The notes below the pieces were generated by a model. That model saw only the letters and a list, made by a program, of their open reading frames with translations. It was not told the DNA's origin and did not search any database. The translations under genes and the position numbers were made by a program. DNA of 47,083 nucleotides from Piscirickettsiaceae bacterium CG07_land_8_20_14_0_80_44_28 (GTDB lineage Bacteria > Pseudomonadota > Gammaproteobacteria > Thiomicrospirales > Thiomicrospiraceae), in contig PEWX01000088.1 in the NCBI GenBank assembly GCA_002779995.1, positions 1 through 47,083 of the forward strand, in the 5' to 3' direction. Below are positions 38,131-46,758 of the stretch, in pieces. Within the stretch, counting starts at the first letter, position 1, and each line of letters begins with the position of its first letter.

Positions 38131-39936
38131 TTAATCTTCATCTGAGGTACTGAGTACCGCTAAAAATGCTTCTTGTGGCAATTCAACACTCCCAATTGAT
38201 TTCATGCGTTTTTTACCTTCTTTTTGTTTTTGAAGTAGCTTTTTCTTACGAGAGACGTCGCCCCCATAACATTTTGCAGTTACATTTTTTCGTAACGCTT
38301 TCACATTACTGCGGCCGATAATTTTAGCACCAATTGAGGCTTGAATGGCGACATCGAACATTTGTCGAGGAATAATTTTACGTAATTTCTCAATCAAGAC
38401 CTTGCCTCTTTGAACGGCAGTTGCCCGATGAACAATAATGGCCAGTGCATCAACAGCTTCCCCATTGACCAAAAACTCTAGCTTAACTAAATCATCTGCC
38501 TGGAAGCGTCGGAACTCATAATCCATCGAAGCATAGCCCCGGCTAGTCGATTTCAAACGATCAAAGAAATCTAAAACCACCTCATTCAATGGCAATTCAT
38601 AGACCATAGAAACCTGATTACCCAAATACTGCATATCTTTTTGAAAGCCTCGTTTTTCCAAGCACAGCTTCATCACGGCTCCCACATGCTCATTGGGCAC
38701 CAAAATATTAGCCTGAATAATCGGTTCACGAATTTCTTCAATATAGGTTTGGTCTGGCAAACTGGACGGGTTATCAATTTCAATCAACTCACCTTTTTTG
38801 GTGAGCACTTGATAAATGACCGTTGGGGCAGTGGTAATTAAATCCAAATGATACTCGCGCTCTAAGCGTTCTTGGATGATTTCCATATGCAGCATACCCA
38901 AAAAGCCACACCGAAATCCAAACCCTAACGCATCAGAACTTTCGGGTTCAAAATACAAAGCCGCATCATTTAACCGTAGCTTACGAAGCGCTTCTCGTAG
39001 ATCTTCAAAATTTTCAGAACTAATGGGAAACAAGCCGGCAAAAACACGAGGCTGAACAGGCTTAAACCCTGGCAAGGGATCTGTTTCAAAACCTGAAGCG
39101 GTAATGGTATCCCCCACTGGCGCACCATCAATATCCTTGATACCCGCAACCACATAACCGACTTCACCGGCAGATAAAAACGCTTTCGGCGTTCTTTTTG
39201 GGGTAAAGATACCGACATCATCAACCATAAACTCTTCTTTGGTTGATAAAATTTTCATCTTGATTTTTTTGCTAATTTTGCCATTAATAACCCGAACCAG
39301 CGAAACAACCCCTAAGTAATTATCAAACCATGAATCAATAATTAATGCCTTTAAAGGTGCCTCTAAATCCCCTTGTGGGGGTGGAATTTTTCGCACGATC
39401 TCTTCCAGGGTTTCTTTAATGCCGATTCCTGATTTCGCACTGGCATGAACCGCATCATGCGCCTCTATGCCAATAATCTCTTCAATTTCATCCACCACTC
39501 TTTCAGGATCTGCCGCAGGTAAATCAATTTTATTTAACACCGGTAAAACTTCTAAACCCTGTTCTATGGCGGTATAACAGTTCGCAACGGTTTGCGCCTC
39601 AACCCCTTGCGACGCATCGACAACCAGCAATGCGCCTTCGCAAGCCGCTAAGGAACGCGACACCTCATAAGAAAAATCGACATGACCTGGGGTATCAATA
39701 AAATTAAGTTGATAGGTCTTACCATCATCCGATAAATAATTTAAGGTGACGCTCTGTGCTTTAATCGTAATACCACGTTCTTTTTCAATATCCATTGAAT
39801 CAAGCACTTGCTCGGCCATTTCTCGATCAGTGAGACCGCCACAAAGATGAATAAAACGATCTGCAATTGTCGATTTACCATGATCAATGTGCGCAATAAT
39901 AGAAAAGTTACGGATATGTTCAAGCTGGTTTGACAT
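38131..39936 (-). CDS. lepA: elongation factor 4 (LepA)
   Basis: LepA is a ribosome-bound GTPase of the EF-G family involved in initiation or back-translocation. Its 601 residues match the family. It has G1 ([15 protein letters not shown]), [14 protein letters not shown] and the basic C-terminal tail motif ([20 protein letters not shown]). GAGGC precedes the ATG. A terminator separates it from mucD upstream. Confidence 0.98.
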   Translation of the reverse strand: MSNQLEHIRNFSIIAHIDHGKSTIADRFIHLCGGLTDREMAEQVLDSMDIEKERGITIKAQSVTLNYLSDDGKTYQLNFIDTPGHVDFSYEVSRSLAACEGALLVVDASQGVEAQTVANCYTAIEQGLEVLPVLNKIDLPAADPERVVDEIEEIIGIEAHDAVHASAKSGIGIKETLEEIVRKIPPPQGDLEAPLKALIIDSWFDNYLGVVSLVRVINGKISKKIKMKILSTKEEFMVDDVGIFTPKRTPKAFLSAGEVGYVVAGIKDIDGAPVGDTITASGFETDPLPGFKPVQPRVFAGLFPISSENFEDLREALRKLRLNDAALYFEPESSDALGFGFRCGFLGMLHMEIIQERLEREYHLDLITTAPTVIYQVLTKKGELIEIDNPSSLPDQTYIEEIREPIIQANILVPNEHVGAVMKLCLEKRGFQKDMQYLGNQVSMVYELPLNEVVLDFFDRLKSTSRGYASMDYEFRRFQADDLVKLEFLVNGEAVDALAIIVHRATAVQRGKVLIEKLRKIIPRQMFDVAIQASIGAKIIGRSNVKALRKNVTAKCYGGDVSRKKKLLQKQKEGKKRMKSIGSVELPQEAFLAVLSTSDED

Positions 39937-39976
39937 TCAAGCCTCAATTTAAAAAATAACAGTCATCAAAAGTTAC

Positions 39977-40001
39977 AAAAAAAGGGTGCCTAAAGACACC
40001 C
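39977..40001 (-). terminator. terminator between mucD and lepA
   Basis: On the minus strand GGGTGTC pairs with GGCACCC over a TTTA loop (stem 39984-40001), followed by a run of eight T. It is a good rho-independent terminator for rseC-mucD. Farther upstream, 40010-40060 holds another inverted repeat (AAATAGC and GCTATTT). Confidence 0.85.
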
Positions 40002-40067
40002 CTTATTCAAAAAACCGGGAAATAGCAATCGCGGTATTTTACGCTATTTGGATCAAAATCTCACGGC

Positions 40068-41498
40068 TTAGTTAAGCACCAAAGGCAAAAAGACCGAACG
40101 ATTACCTCGAACAATCCGCACAGGGATTGATCGCCCTTTCGGAGCTGCTTCAATAATGTCCAATAAATCGGCGATTGATTTAGCAGGTTTAAAATTGACT
40201 GTCACCAAAATATCCCCCGGCAAAATGCCTGCTTTATGCGCTGCACTGTCTTTTTTAACTTCAGCCACCCCAACGCCAAAAGGGAGATTAAGTTTGCTAA
40301 GCGTTTTAGACGGAACCTCTTCTAACACAACACCCAGTGTTTTGCTTTGCATTTCAGCCTCATCCATGGCCAATTGCGTTTCATCCAGTGACTTCAATTT
40401 TACCGTCAATACTTTATAGTGACCATTTCGTAACACCTTTACTTTTAAAGGTTTATTCACTGGCGAAGCACCTACTACAGGGGGCAGATCCGCTGATCTA
40501 TCAATGGTTTTTCCATCAAACTCAACGATAATATCGCCTGGCTCAATCCCCGCTTCAGCTGCGGCCGAATTTTTCCCCGTCGAGGTGACTAAGGCACCCA
40601 TCGGCCGTTCCATGTTAAAGGACTTGGCTAAATCGCCAGACACTTCCTGTACCCCGACACCCAAGAAACCACGTACAACACGACCTTTTTCTTTCAGTTG
40701 CTCTGCAACATCCATGGCAATATCGATCGGAATCGAAAAGGATAGGCCAACAGACCCGCCACTACGACTATAGATTTGGGCATTCACACCAACGACCTCG
40801 CCCTTCATATTCAACAAAGGCCCGCCGGAGTTACCCGGATTAATTGGCACATCCGTTTGGATAAAAGGCACATAAGTATCATCTGGTAATGCGCGCCCTA
40901 AGGCACTGACAATACCATGTGTTACGGTGTAATCAAGACCAAAAGGCTCGCCTATCGCCATGACCCACTGCCCTACCTTTAAGGTTTCAGATGAACCGAT
41001 TTTGGCAACCGGTAGGTCTTCTGCTTCAATTTTTAACAATGCAATATCAGAACGCTCATCAGAACCGACCACTTTTGCTTTTAATTCTCGACGATTATTT
41101 AATTTCACAATCACATCATCTGCATCGGCGACAACATGATGGTTGGTGATAATATAGCCGTCTTCAGAAATGATAAATCCAGAGCCGAGCGAACTGACTT
41201 GTTCTCTAGGCATCTGACCATGAGGAGATTGGCCATCGCCATTAGGAATGCCAAAAAAGTAACGTAACATTTCTTCAGGCATGCCTCTAAATTGAGGCGG
41301 TATGGTTGGTTGTTTTATTTTTTTTAAGGTACTGATATTGACAACCACCGGGCTATTTTCTTCGGCAAGTTGTGAAAAATCAGGCAATGTGACCGTGGGT
41401 TGCAATGTGGCCGATTGCGCTGAAACATTAGACAGCGCCAACACCAATAATAAACACACCCCCAAAACACCAACATTTAATTGCTGTCTAACCTTCAT
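40068..41498 (-). CDS. periplasmic serine protease, MucD/DegP family
   Basis: This HtrA-type protease degrades misfolded envelope proteins. The 476 residues have a signal peptide (QLNVGVLGVCLLLVLALSNVSA), the catalytic His (YIITNHHVVADA), Asp (ERSDIALLKIE) and Ser (PGNSGGPLLN), then two PDZ domains. Its start overlaps the end of rseC by 4 bases (GAATGA), so both are coupled. It is named here by family, as MucD and DegP cannot be separated by eye. Confidence 0.95.
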   Translation of the reverse strand: MKVRQQLNVGVLGVCLLLVLALSNVSAQSATLQPTVTLPDFSQLAEENSPVVVNISTLKKIKQPTIPPQFRGMPEEMLRYFFGIPNGDGQSPHGQMPREQVSSLGSGFIISEDGYIITNHHVVADADDVIVKLNNRRELKAKVVGSDERSDIALLKIEAEDLPVAKIGSSETLKVGQWVMAIGEPFGLDYTVTHGIVSALGRALPDDTYVPFIQTDVPINPGNSGGPLLNMKGEVVGVNAQIYSRSGGSVGLSFSIPIDIAMDVAEQLKEKGRVVRGFLGVGVQEVSGDLAKSFNMERPMGALVTSTGKNSAAAEAGIEPGDIIVEFDGKTIDRSADLPPVVGASPVNKPLKVKVLRNGHYKVLTVKLKSLDETQLAMDEAEMQSKTLGVVLEEVPSKTLSKLNLPFGVGVAEVKKDSAAHKAGILPGDILVTVNFKPAKSIADLLDIIEAAPKGRSIPVRIVRGNRSVFLPLVLN

Positions 41499-42016
41499 TC
41501 CTGCTCCTTTTTCTGATCTTTAATCCTGTGTATTACTTTGTGAAGTCTAGGCAATTGTGGCCGATAATAGCGACGAGTCATCCACCAACCTGACAGTAAC
41601 CCGAGTAGCGAACCTATCAGCGCATACCCATCCGCAGCCGCATCTCCTTCGCCGTTACCCAGCCACTGAAAACTCAGTGCGCCCACAAAAAGCCCCAATA
41701 ATGGTAGTCCATAGGCCATCAGAGAATGATGAATTAACCGTGACTCATCCATTGAGAGTTCAACTTCATCTCCTGCCTTCACATCTAAGGTATTTTCGAC
41801 GTCAATTTTCGAACCATTTGCAGGGGAAAACAATTGAGCCAGTACAGAAGTACCACAACTTTTCTGAGAATCGCAACTCTGGCAACCGTTGGATCTTTGG
41901 GTCACCACATATGCCCGATCTTTGTCAACCGATTCTACCCATCCGGTTGCAATGCGCAGTGAGGTTGAATCCAAGTCATCCTGCGCGGATTGATTGGACA
42001 GACTTTTCTGATTCAT
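41495..42016 (-). CDS. rseC: RseC-like membrane regulator (SoxR-reducing system/MucC family)
   Basis: RseC-family proteins act with the RpoE regulon or the SoxR-reducing complex at the inner membrane. The 173-residue product has Cys residues in the order GCQSCDSQKSCGTS at about 44-57 (likely a redox or metal site), and two adjacent membrane helices (LMAYGLPLLGLFVGALSF and ALIGSLLGLLSGWWM). AGGA precedes the ATG. Its place before mucD is classical, but rpoE, rseA and rseB are not here; nadB follows directly in the other direction. Confidence 0.9.
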   Translation of the reverse strand: MNQKSLSNQSAQDDLDSTSLRIATGWVESVDKDRAYVVTQRSNGCQSCDSQKSCGTSVLAQLFSPANGSKIDVENTLDVKAGDEVELSMDESRLIHHSLMAYGLPLLGLFVGALSFQWLGNGEGDAAADGYALIGSLLGLLSGWWMTRRYYRPQLPRLHKVIHRIKDQKKEQE

Positions 42017-42096
42017 GCGAAATCCTATTTATTCTTTACGGCAAAGATTATGGTAACATTATTTTTATTTTCAAGCTGTCCACGCAACTGATCTTA

Positions 42097-43728
42097 ATGA
42101 CGAATGGAACTCTTTTGACACAACACCTTCAGCACAACTCCGATATTTTAGTCATTGGCAGTGGCATCGCAGGATTATCCATTGCATTAAAATTAGCACG
42201 CCACTATCGCGTCACAGTGATTGCCAAAGCATCGCTAAATGAGGGCAGTTCAGTTTATGCCCAAGGCGGCATTGCTGCTGTTCTCGATCCCTTCGATTCT
42301 ACAGAATCCCATATTAAAGATACCATGGATGCGGGGGCGGGGCTCTGTGACCCTGACACGGTAAAACAAGTTGCTGAAAATGCAGCCGATGCCATTTATG
42401 AACTCATTGAAATGGGTGTTGCTTTTAGCAAGCAAACACAAGGCGATGCCTACCACCTAACCAAAGAAGGGGGTCATAGCCACCGCCGAGTCATTCACGC
42501 CGCCGACCATACAGGGAAAACCGTTACCAAAACATTACTCGACTTGGTACAGGCATCTCCAAATATCACGCTTTTACCCAACCATATGACCGTTGATTTA
42601 ATTTTATCTAAATCAAAGGAACATTGTTTGGGCAGTTATGTTTTAGATCAGCACACCAATCAAGTGAAAACGCTAATTTCCCGTTTTACCGTACTCGCCA
42701 CAGGCGGTGCCAGCAAAGCCTATCTCTATACCAGTAACCCTGACACCTCAACGGGCGATGGCATTGCCATGGCTTGGCGAGCCGGCTGTTCCGTTACCAA
42801 CTTAGAATTTAACCAATTTCACCCAACCTGTTTATACCACCCACAAGACCGTTCTTTTTTAATCTCAGAAGCGGTAAGAGGTGAAGGTGGCATTTTAAAG
42901 TTGCCTTCCGGCGAAGCGTTTATGTCTCGTTATGACGCTAGAGCGGATCTTGCCCCCAGAGATATTGTCGCAAGAGCCATTGACCAAGAAATGAAAAAAC
43001 ACGGCATTGATTGTGTTTTTTTAGATATATCCCATAAACCTACAGATTTTATTATTCATCATTTCCCGACGATTTATGCACGCTGTTTAAAGGTGGGGAT
43101 AGATATTACCCAACAAGCCATACCGGTTGTACCCGCAGCACATTACACCTGTGGCGGTATCACCACCAATCAGGTTGGACAAACTGATATCTCCCAACTT
43201 TTTGCTATTGGAGAAACCGCCTATACCGGATTACATGGTGCCAATCGACTCGCCAGTAATTCACTGGTTGAAGGGCTGGTTTTTGCCGAATTGGCCTATC
43301 AGGAAATTAAACGTCAATTTAACCGACCCACCCAAATATTAGAAACGGAGTTGGTACGCGATTGGGACGATCGCTACGTTACCACGCCCAAAGAAAAAGT
43401 GCTGATTAGCCACGACTGGGACGAAGTGCGTCGTATTATGTGGGATTATGTCGGTATTGTCCGCACAGACAAACGTTTAAACAGAGCGCTGAAAAGAATT
43501 GAAGTGTTAAAAATTGAAATTGAAGAATATTATCGCGCTCATACCTTAAATGCCGATTTACTAGAACTGCGTAACCTAGCTCAAGTAGCGGAATTGATTA
43601 TCAAAAGCGCATTGAGCCGCAAAGAAAGCCGTGGGCTCAACTACAACCTAGACCACCCTCAGCGCCAAGAACCAACTTCGCCAACCCGGTTAGTCCCGCC
43701 TAAGCTTTCCCTAAAACCAAAACCCTAA
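42097..43728 (+). CDS. nadB: L-aspartate oxidase
   Basis: NadB oxidises L-aspartate to iminoaspartate, the first step of NAD synthesis. From the ATG at 42097 the protein has 543 residues: FAD-binding DILVIGSGIAGLSIALKLA, YAQGGIAAVLD, GHSHRRVIHAADHTG, EFNQFHPTCL and AIGETAYTGLHGANRLASNS. The frame is open back to 41557, but that part overlaps rseC and has no family similarity. No clear ribosome-binding site precedes the chosen ATG; TTG at 42115 is possible. Its end overlaps the convergent cheW end by 4 bases. Confidence 0.95.
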   Translation: MTNGTLLTQHLQHNSDILVIGSGIAGLSIALKLARHYRVTVIAKASLNEGSSVYAQGGIAAVLDPFDSTESHIKDTMDAGAGLCDPDTVKQVAENAADAIYELIEMGVAFSKQTQGDAYHLTKEGGHSHRRVIHAADHTGKTVTKTLLDLVQASPNITLLPNHMTVDLILSKSKEHCLGSYVLDQHTNQVKTLISRFTVLATGGASKAYLYTSNPDTSTGDGIAMAWRAGCSVTNLEFNQFHPTCLYHPQDRSFLISEAVRGEGGILKLPSGEAFMSRYDARADLAPRDIVARAIDQEMKKHGIDCVFLDISHKPTDFIIHHFPTIYARCLKVGIDITQQAIPVVPAAHYTCGGITTNQVGQTDISQLFAIGETAYTGLHGANRLASNSLVEGLVFAELAYQEIKRQFNRPTQILETELVRDWDDRYVTTPKEKVLISHDWDEVRRIMWDYVGIVRTDKRLNRALKRIEVLKIEIEEYYRAHTLNADLLELRNLAQVAELIIKSALSRKESRGLNYNLDHPQRQEPTSPTRLVPPKLSLKPKP

Positions 43729-44285
43729 CCATTCCGCATGGGTAAACCATCTTCTTCACCCTGAGTAATCTGTTCAATCAACCCTTCTGAAGCCAATTTA
43801 TCCAAATCAATCACGATCACCATCTTACCTTTGTTACTTTTGGCTTCGCTAATGTCCATCGACTCATTATTCTGTGCGTCTTTTTGATTTTGATCAAAAA
43901 TGGTGGTTAAACCTTGGATATATTGGCTATCAATGGTATTTGAAATATCGGGTGGTGCTTGTAAATTATTCAAATCAAACTGTTGCACATCAGACACCGC
44001 ATCCACCACCAAGCCAACTATTCGTTCACTGTTTTGCGTGATCACATTCACAACAATCACAACCGTTGTCGCGCTGAAATCCGTTGGTAATTTAAAACGC
44101 TCTCTTAAATCAATAATCGGCACCACTGACCCACGAATATCAATGACCCCTTTAACAAAGGAAGGCACATTCGGTAGCGGGTTGGGTGTTTGCCACCCGC
44201 GAATTTCCTGCACCCGATCAATGGCAATGGCAAACTCTTCTTTTTTTAACCTAAATGTTAAAAACTCTTTCAATAATTTCGACAT
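43725..44285 (-). CDS. stand-alone CheW-domain protein (copy 3) with an insert
   Basis: The 186-residue product has the CheW landmarks (EEFAIAIDRVQEIRGW, FVKGVIDIRGSVVPIIDLRERF, IVGLVVDAVSDVQQFDL). A charged insert of about 25 residues (QNQKDAQNNESMDISEAKSN) lies before the final strand MVIVIDLDKL. It resembles copy 1 (19768) more than copy 2. No kinase or receptor gene is beside it, so it may serve a separate receptor set. The ATG follows AAGGA; TTG at 44291 is less likely. Confidence 0.9.
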   Translation of the reverse strand: MSKLLKEFLTFRLKKEEFAIAIDRVQEIRGWQTPNPLPNVPSFVKGVIDIRGSVVPIIDLRERFKLPTDFSATTVVIVVNVITQNSERIVGLVVDAVSDVQQFDLNNLQAPPDISNTIDSQYIQGLTTIFDQNQKDAQNNESMDISEAKSNKGKMVIVIDLDKLASEGLIEQITQGEEDGLPMRNG

Positions 44286-44433
44286 GAGCAATCCTTATGA
44301 ATAACGCTTATGAGAGAGATATTACAGCCTCAACCCCAGTTTATCAATCCTTAATTGAAAGTGTTCCCCACAAACCAATCGACCCAAACTTCAATGTATA
44401 ATACACACCAACATCAAATGGAAAGGAAGCAAC

Positions 44434-45501
44434 ATGAACGCAGATTGGAAAACTTTTTTGACCGATGCCGGCGCCCAACTTAACGATCAAGATGAAATCA
44501 CCACCTTCGGTCAACCCGATATTGAACGATTTATGATTAAAAATGGCCCCGTGATTACCAGCCTGTCGCATCAAGCCATAATCAAGGTGAGCGGAAAAGA
44601 CACCTTTGATTTTTTACAAGGACAACTCAGCAACGATTTAAGCGAAGTCACCAACCACCAAGCGCAATTAACGAGTTATTGCGAACCGCAAGGAAAAGTG
44701 CTGGCAATCATAATGATTTTCAAACAAGCGGATGACTTTTACCTCAACTTTGATGGCTCTTTAACAGAAACCATTTTAAAACGACTCAGCATGTTTAAAA
44801 TGCGCTCAAACGTCACCCTAGAAAACCTGTCGGACGAATGGATTCAAATAGGCTATGCAGGGGAATTTGCCGACTTAGATGTGCAACGCCTGCTTTCAAC
44901 CAAAATCAAAAACATCTATGAAGTGCAGCCGCTCCAATCAGAAGACTTGTCCGACATTCTTGCCGTCAAAATTCCGGGGCCTTACCACTGCTATCAGTTT
45001 TTTGGCACCATTGAACAAAGCAAATTACTTTGGAAACAACTGAAAAACAATGGTGAATACACCAATAACCAAGACTGGAAACTCATTCAGATTGTCAGCG
45101 GCCAACCCCAAGTCAACCAAGCCACCTCAAATGAATTTATTGCTCAATTTTTAAACCTAGACAAACTCAACGCCATCAACTTCAAAAAAGGCTGTTTTCC
45201 AGGACAAGAAACCATTGCCAAAATGCACTACCGTGGCAAAGTCACCAAAAGAATGCTACGGATTCGCTTTGAAAAAGTGGTTGCACTGCAACCCGGTGAA
45301 CCCTTTAAATTAACCGATGAGGCAGGCCGAAATTATAAATTCACCACCATTCTGTCGGCAGAAGACATAATGAAAGGCTCGATTTGTTTAGCCGTCACCA
45401 CCTTAAAACCCTTAGAAGCCGCCCAAGGCCAACTCAAAACCGAATCCGGTGTCGAAGCCCATTTAGAACCGCTGCCCTACCCAATTACCGACCAAGAATA
45501 A
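44434..45501 (+). CDS. ygfZ: folate-binding Fe-S cluster protein YgfZ
   Basis: YgfZ helps maintain some iron-sulfur enzymes and is related to GcvT. The 355 residues carry the signature KKGCFPGQETIAKMHYRGKV, with its conserved Cys, at about residues 247-266. The N-terminal folate domain is consistent (FLQGQLSNDLSEV). AAGGAAG precedes the ATG by the usual spacing. It diverges from the cheW gene and ends at a hairpin. Confidence 0.95.
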   Translation: MNADWKTFLTDAGAQLNDQDEITTFGQPDIERFMIKNGPVITSLSHQAIIKVSGKDTFDFLQGQLSNDLSEVTNHQAQLTSYCEPQGKVLAIIMIFKQADDFYLNFDGSLTETILKRLSMFKMRSNVTLENLSDEWIQIGYAGEFADLDVQRLLSTKIKNIYEVQPLQSEDLSDILAVKIPGPYHCYQFFGTIEQSKLLWKQLKNNGEYTNNQDWKLIQIVSGQPQVNQATSNEFIAQFLNLDKLNAINFKKGCFPGQETIAKMHYRGKVTKRMLRIRFEKVVALQPGEPFKLTDEAGRNYKFTTILSAEDIMKGSICLAVTTLKPLEAAQGQLKTESGVEAHLEPLPYPITDQE

Positions 45502-45511
45502 TGTAAACCCC

Positions 45512-45543
45512 GCCCAAAACGCCCAGACCTGATCATTTTGGGC
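45512..45543 (+). terminator. hairpin after ygfZ with a decayed CCAGGCCTGG core
   Basis: GCCCAAAA (45512-45519) pairs with TTTTGGGC (45536-45543). The loop contains CCCAGACCTGATCATTTT, which matches the dispersed decamer and its tail except for two G-to-A changes. It likely served as, or derives from, a terminator of the same design as those at 834, 13270 and 21383. Confidence 0.6.
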
Positions 45544-45566
45544 TATCAAGCTCGACCTAAAGCGCA

Positions 45567-45621
45567 GCTACCCGCGTTCCCAGGTTCCGCGCTACCCTCG
45601 TTCCCACGCTCTGCGTGGGAA
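45567..45621. repeat. REP-like palindrome with a 24-bp tandem unit
   Basis: Two 24-bp direct units (45567-45590 and 45591-45614, about 20 of 24 matching) end in a perfect hairpin, TTCCCACGC-TCT-GCGTGGGAA (45601-45621). Hairpins of this GTTCCCACGC type occur as dispersed repeats in many proteobacteria. The IS110-type element lies just downstream; some of its relatives insert at such palindromes. Confidence 0.6.
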
Positions 45622-45623
45622 TG

Positions 45624-45659
45624 CCATACCAGCAGAATCAATCGAGTCTGATGGTATGG
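45624..45659. repeat. inverted repeat just left of the transposase gene
   Basis: CCATACCA (45624-45631) and TGGTATGG (45652-45659) pair across 20 bases. It may be part of the target repeat or of the left end of the insertion sequence. Confidence 0.4.
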
Positions 45660-45741
45660 ACACGCCCGATCATACAAAACGGCTTTACGTTATGCATTGA
45701 GCCAGTATGATTAATGTATTAACTCAAAAAGGAGCGTGCCC

Positions 45742-46758
45742 ATGACTAATGATATTACTACTATTGGTGTTGATATTGCAAAACATACTTTTCATTTAGT
45801 CTTTGCCAATCAACAGGGTAAACCGATTCAGCGTAAGCAATTGAATCGTTCGAAATTTAAAGAACTCATCCAAACGCTTGAGATAACCACCTTTGCTCTT
45901 GAAGCTTGTGGTACCAGCCACTATTGGGCAAGAACCATTCAACAAGCTGGCTATAAAGTAAAGCTCATTAACCCAGCTTTTGTAAAACCGTTTGTGATGT
46001 CGAATAAAAATGACTTTAATGATGCCACGGCGATTGTAGTAGCGGCGACTCAACCGACCATGCGTTATGTTTCTCCTAAATCTACTGAACAACAAGATGT
46101 TCTAATGCTACATCGCATTCGTGAGCGCCTAGTTCATCAGAAAACGGCACTCATTAACCAGATTCGAGGGTTATTGGCTGAATTCGGTATAGTGATAAAA
46201 GGAGGCGCTAAAAACCTGATTAATGAACTGCCCTTTACCTTGGAAGATGCTGAAAACGGTTTATCACCTTTAGGTCGAGAACAATTTTATTTGCTTTATC
46301 AAGACTTAAAACAGATGGATCAACGTCTCAATGAGCAAAGCCTCAAGATTGAAATGCTTGCCAAACAAAACCCCGTGGCCTCAAAACTGCAAAAACTCCC
46401 TGGAGTGGGATTTTTAACCGCATCCGCCATTACCGCTTCCGTTGGCGATCCGCTAGAGTTTAAAAATGGTCGCCAGTTTTCCGCTTGGCTCGGGTTAGTG
46501 CCAAGGCAGAATTCTACAGGTGGTAAAAATATTCTGCTTGGCATCTCTAAGCGCGGAGACAGTTATTTAAGGCGGCTTTTGGTACAAGGTGCTTTAACCG
46601 CGATTGCTCGAACTAAAGGCAATGACAGTCAAGTGACTTGGGCTAAAAAATTACGGCAAGCCAAATGTACTCAAGTTGCGGCGGTGGCTTTAGCCAATAA
46701 AACAGCCAGAATCATGTGGTCATTAATGGCACACGACAAAGAATATCAAGTGATGTAG
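45742..46758 (+). CDS. IS110-family transposase (DEDD type)
   Basis: The 338-residue transposase has an N-terminal RuvC-like domain with the Asp/Glu/Asp/Asp set (Asp11 in GVDIAK, Glu54 in LEACGTSHYW, Asp91 and Asp94 in KNDFNDA). The C-terminal domain has the helix-hairpin-helix (KLPGVGFLTASAITASVGDP) and the serine motif QNSTGGKN, with Ser258 the likely catalytic residue. The ATG follows AAGGAG by 7 bases; an upstream GTG at 45736 is less likely. The gene looks intact. Confidence 0.94.
   Translation: MTNDITTIGVDIAKHTFHLVFANQQGKPIQRKQLNRSKFKELIQTLEITTFALEACGTSHYWARTIQQAGYKVKLINPAFVKPFVMSNKNDFNDATAIVVAATQPTMRYVSPKSTEQQDVLMLHRIRERLVHQKTALINQIRGLLAEFGIVIKGGAKNLINELPFTLEDAENGLSPLGREQFYLLYQDLKQMDQRLNEQSLKIEMLAKQNPVASKLQKLPGVGFLTASAITASVGDPLEFKNGRQFSAWLGLVPRQNSTGGKNILLGISKRGDSYLRRLLVQGALTAIARTKGNDSQVTWAKKLRQAKCTQVAAVALANKTARIMWSLMAHDKEYQVM

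Noticed and set aside
41557-42096. 180-residue N-terminal extension of nadB
   Set aside because: It overlaps rseC on the other strand, has no family similarity and looks like random antisense coding; L-aspartate oxidase normally starts near 42097.
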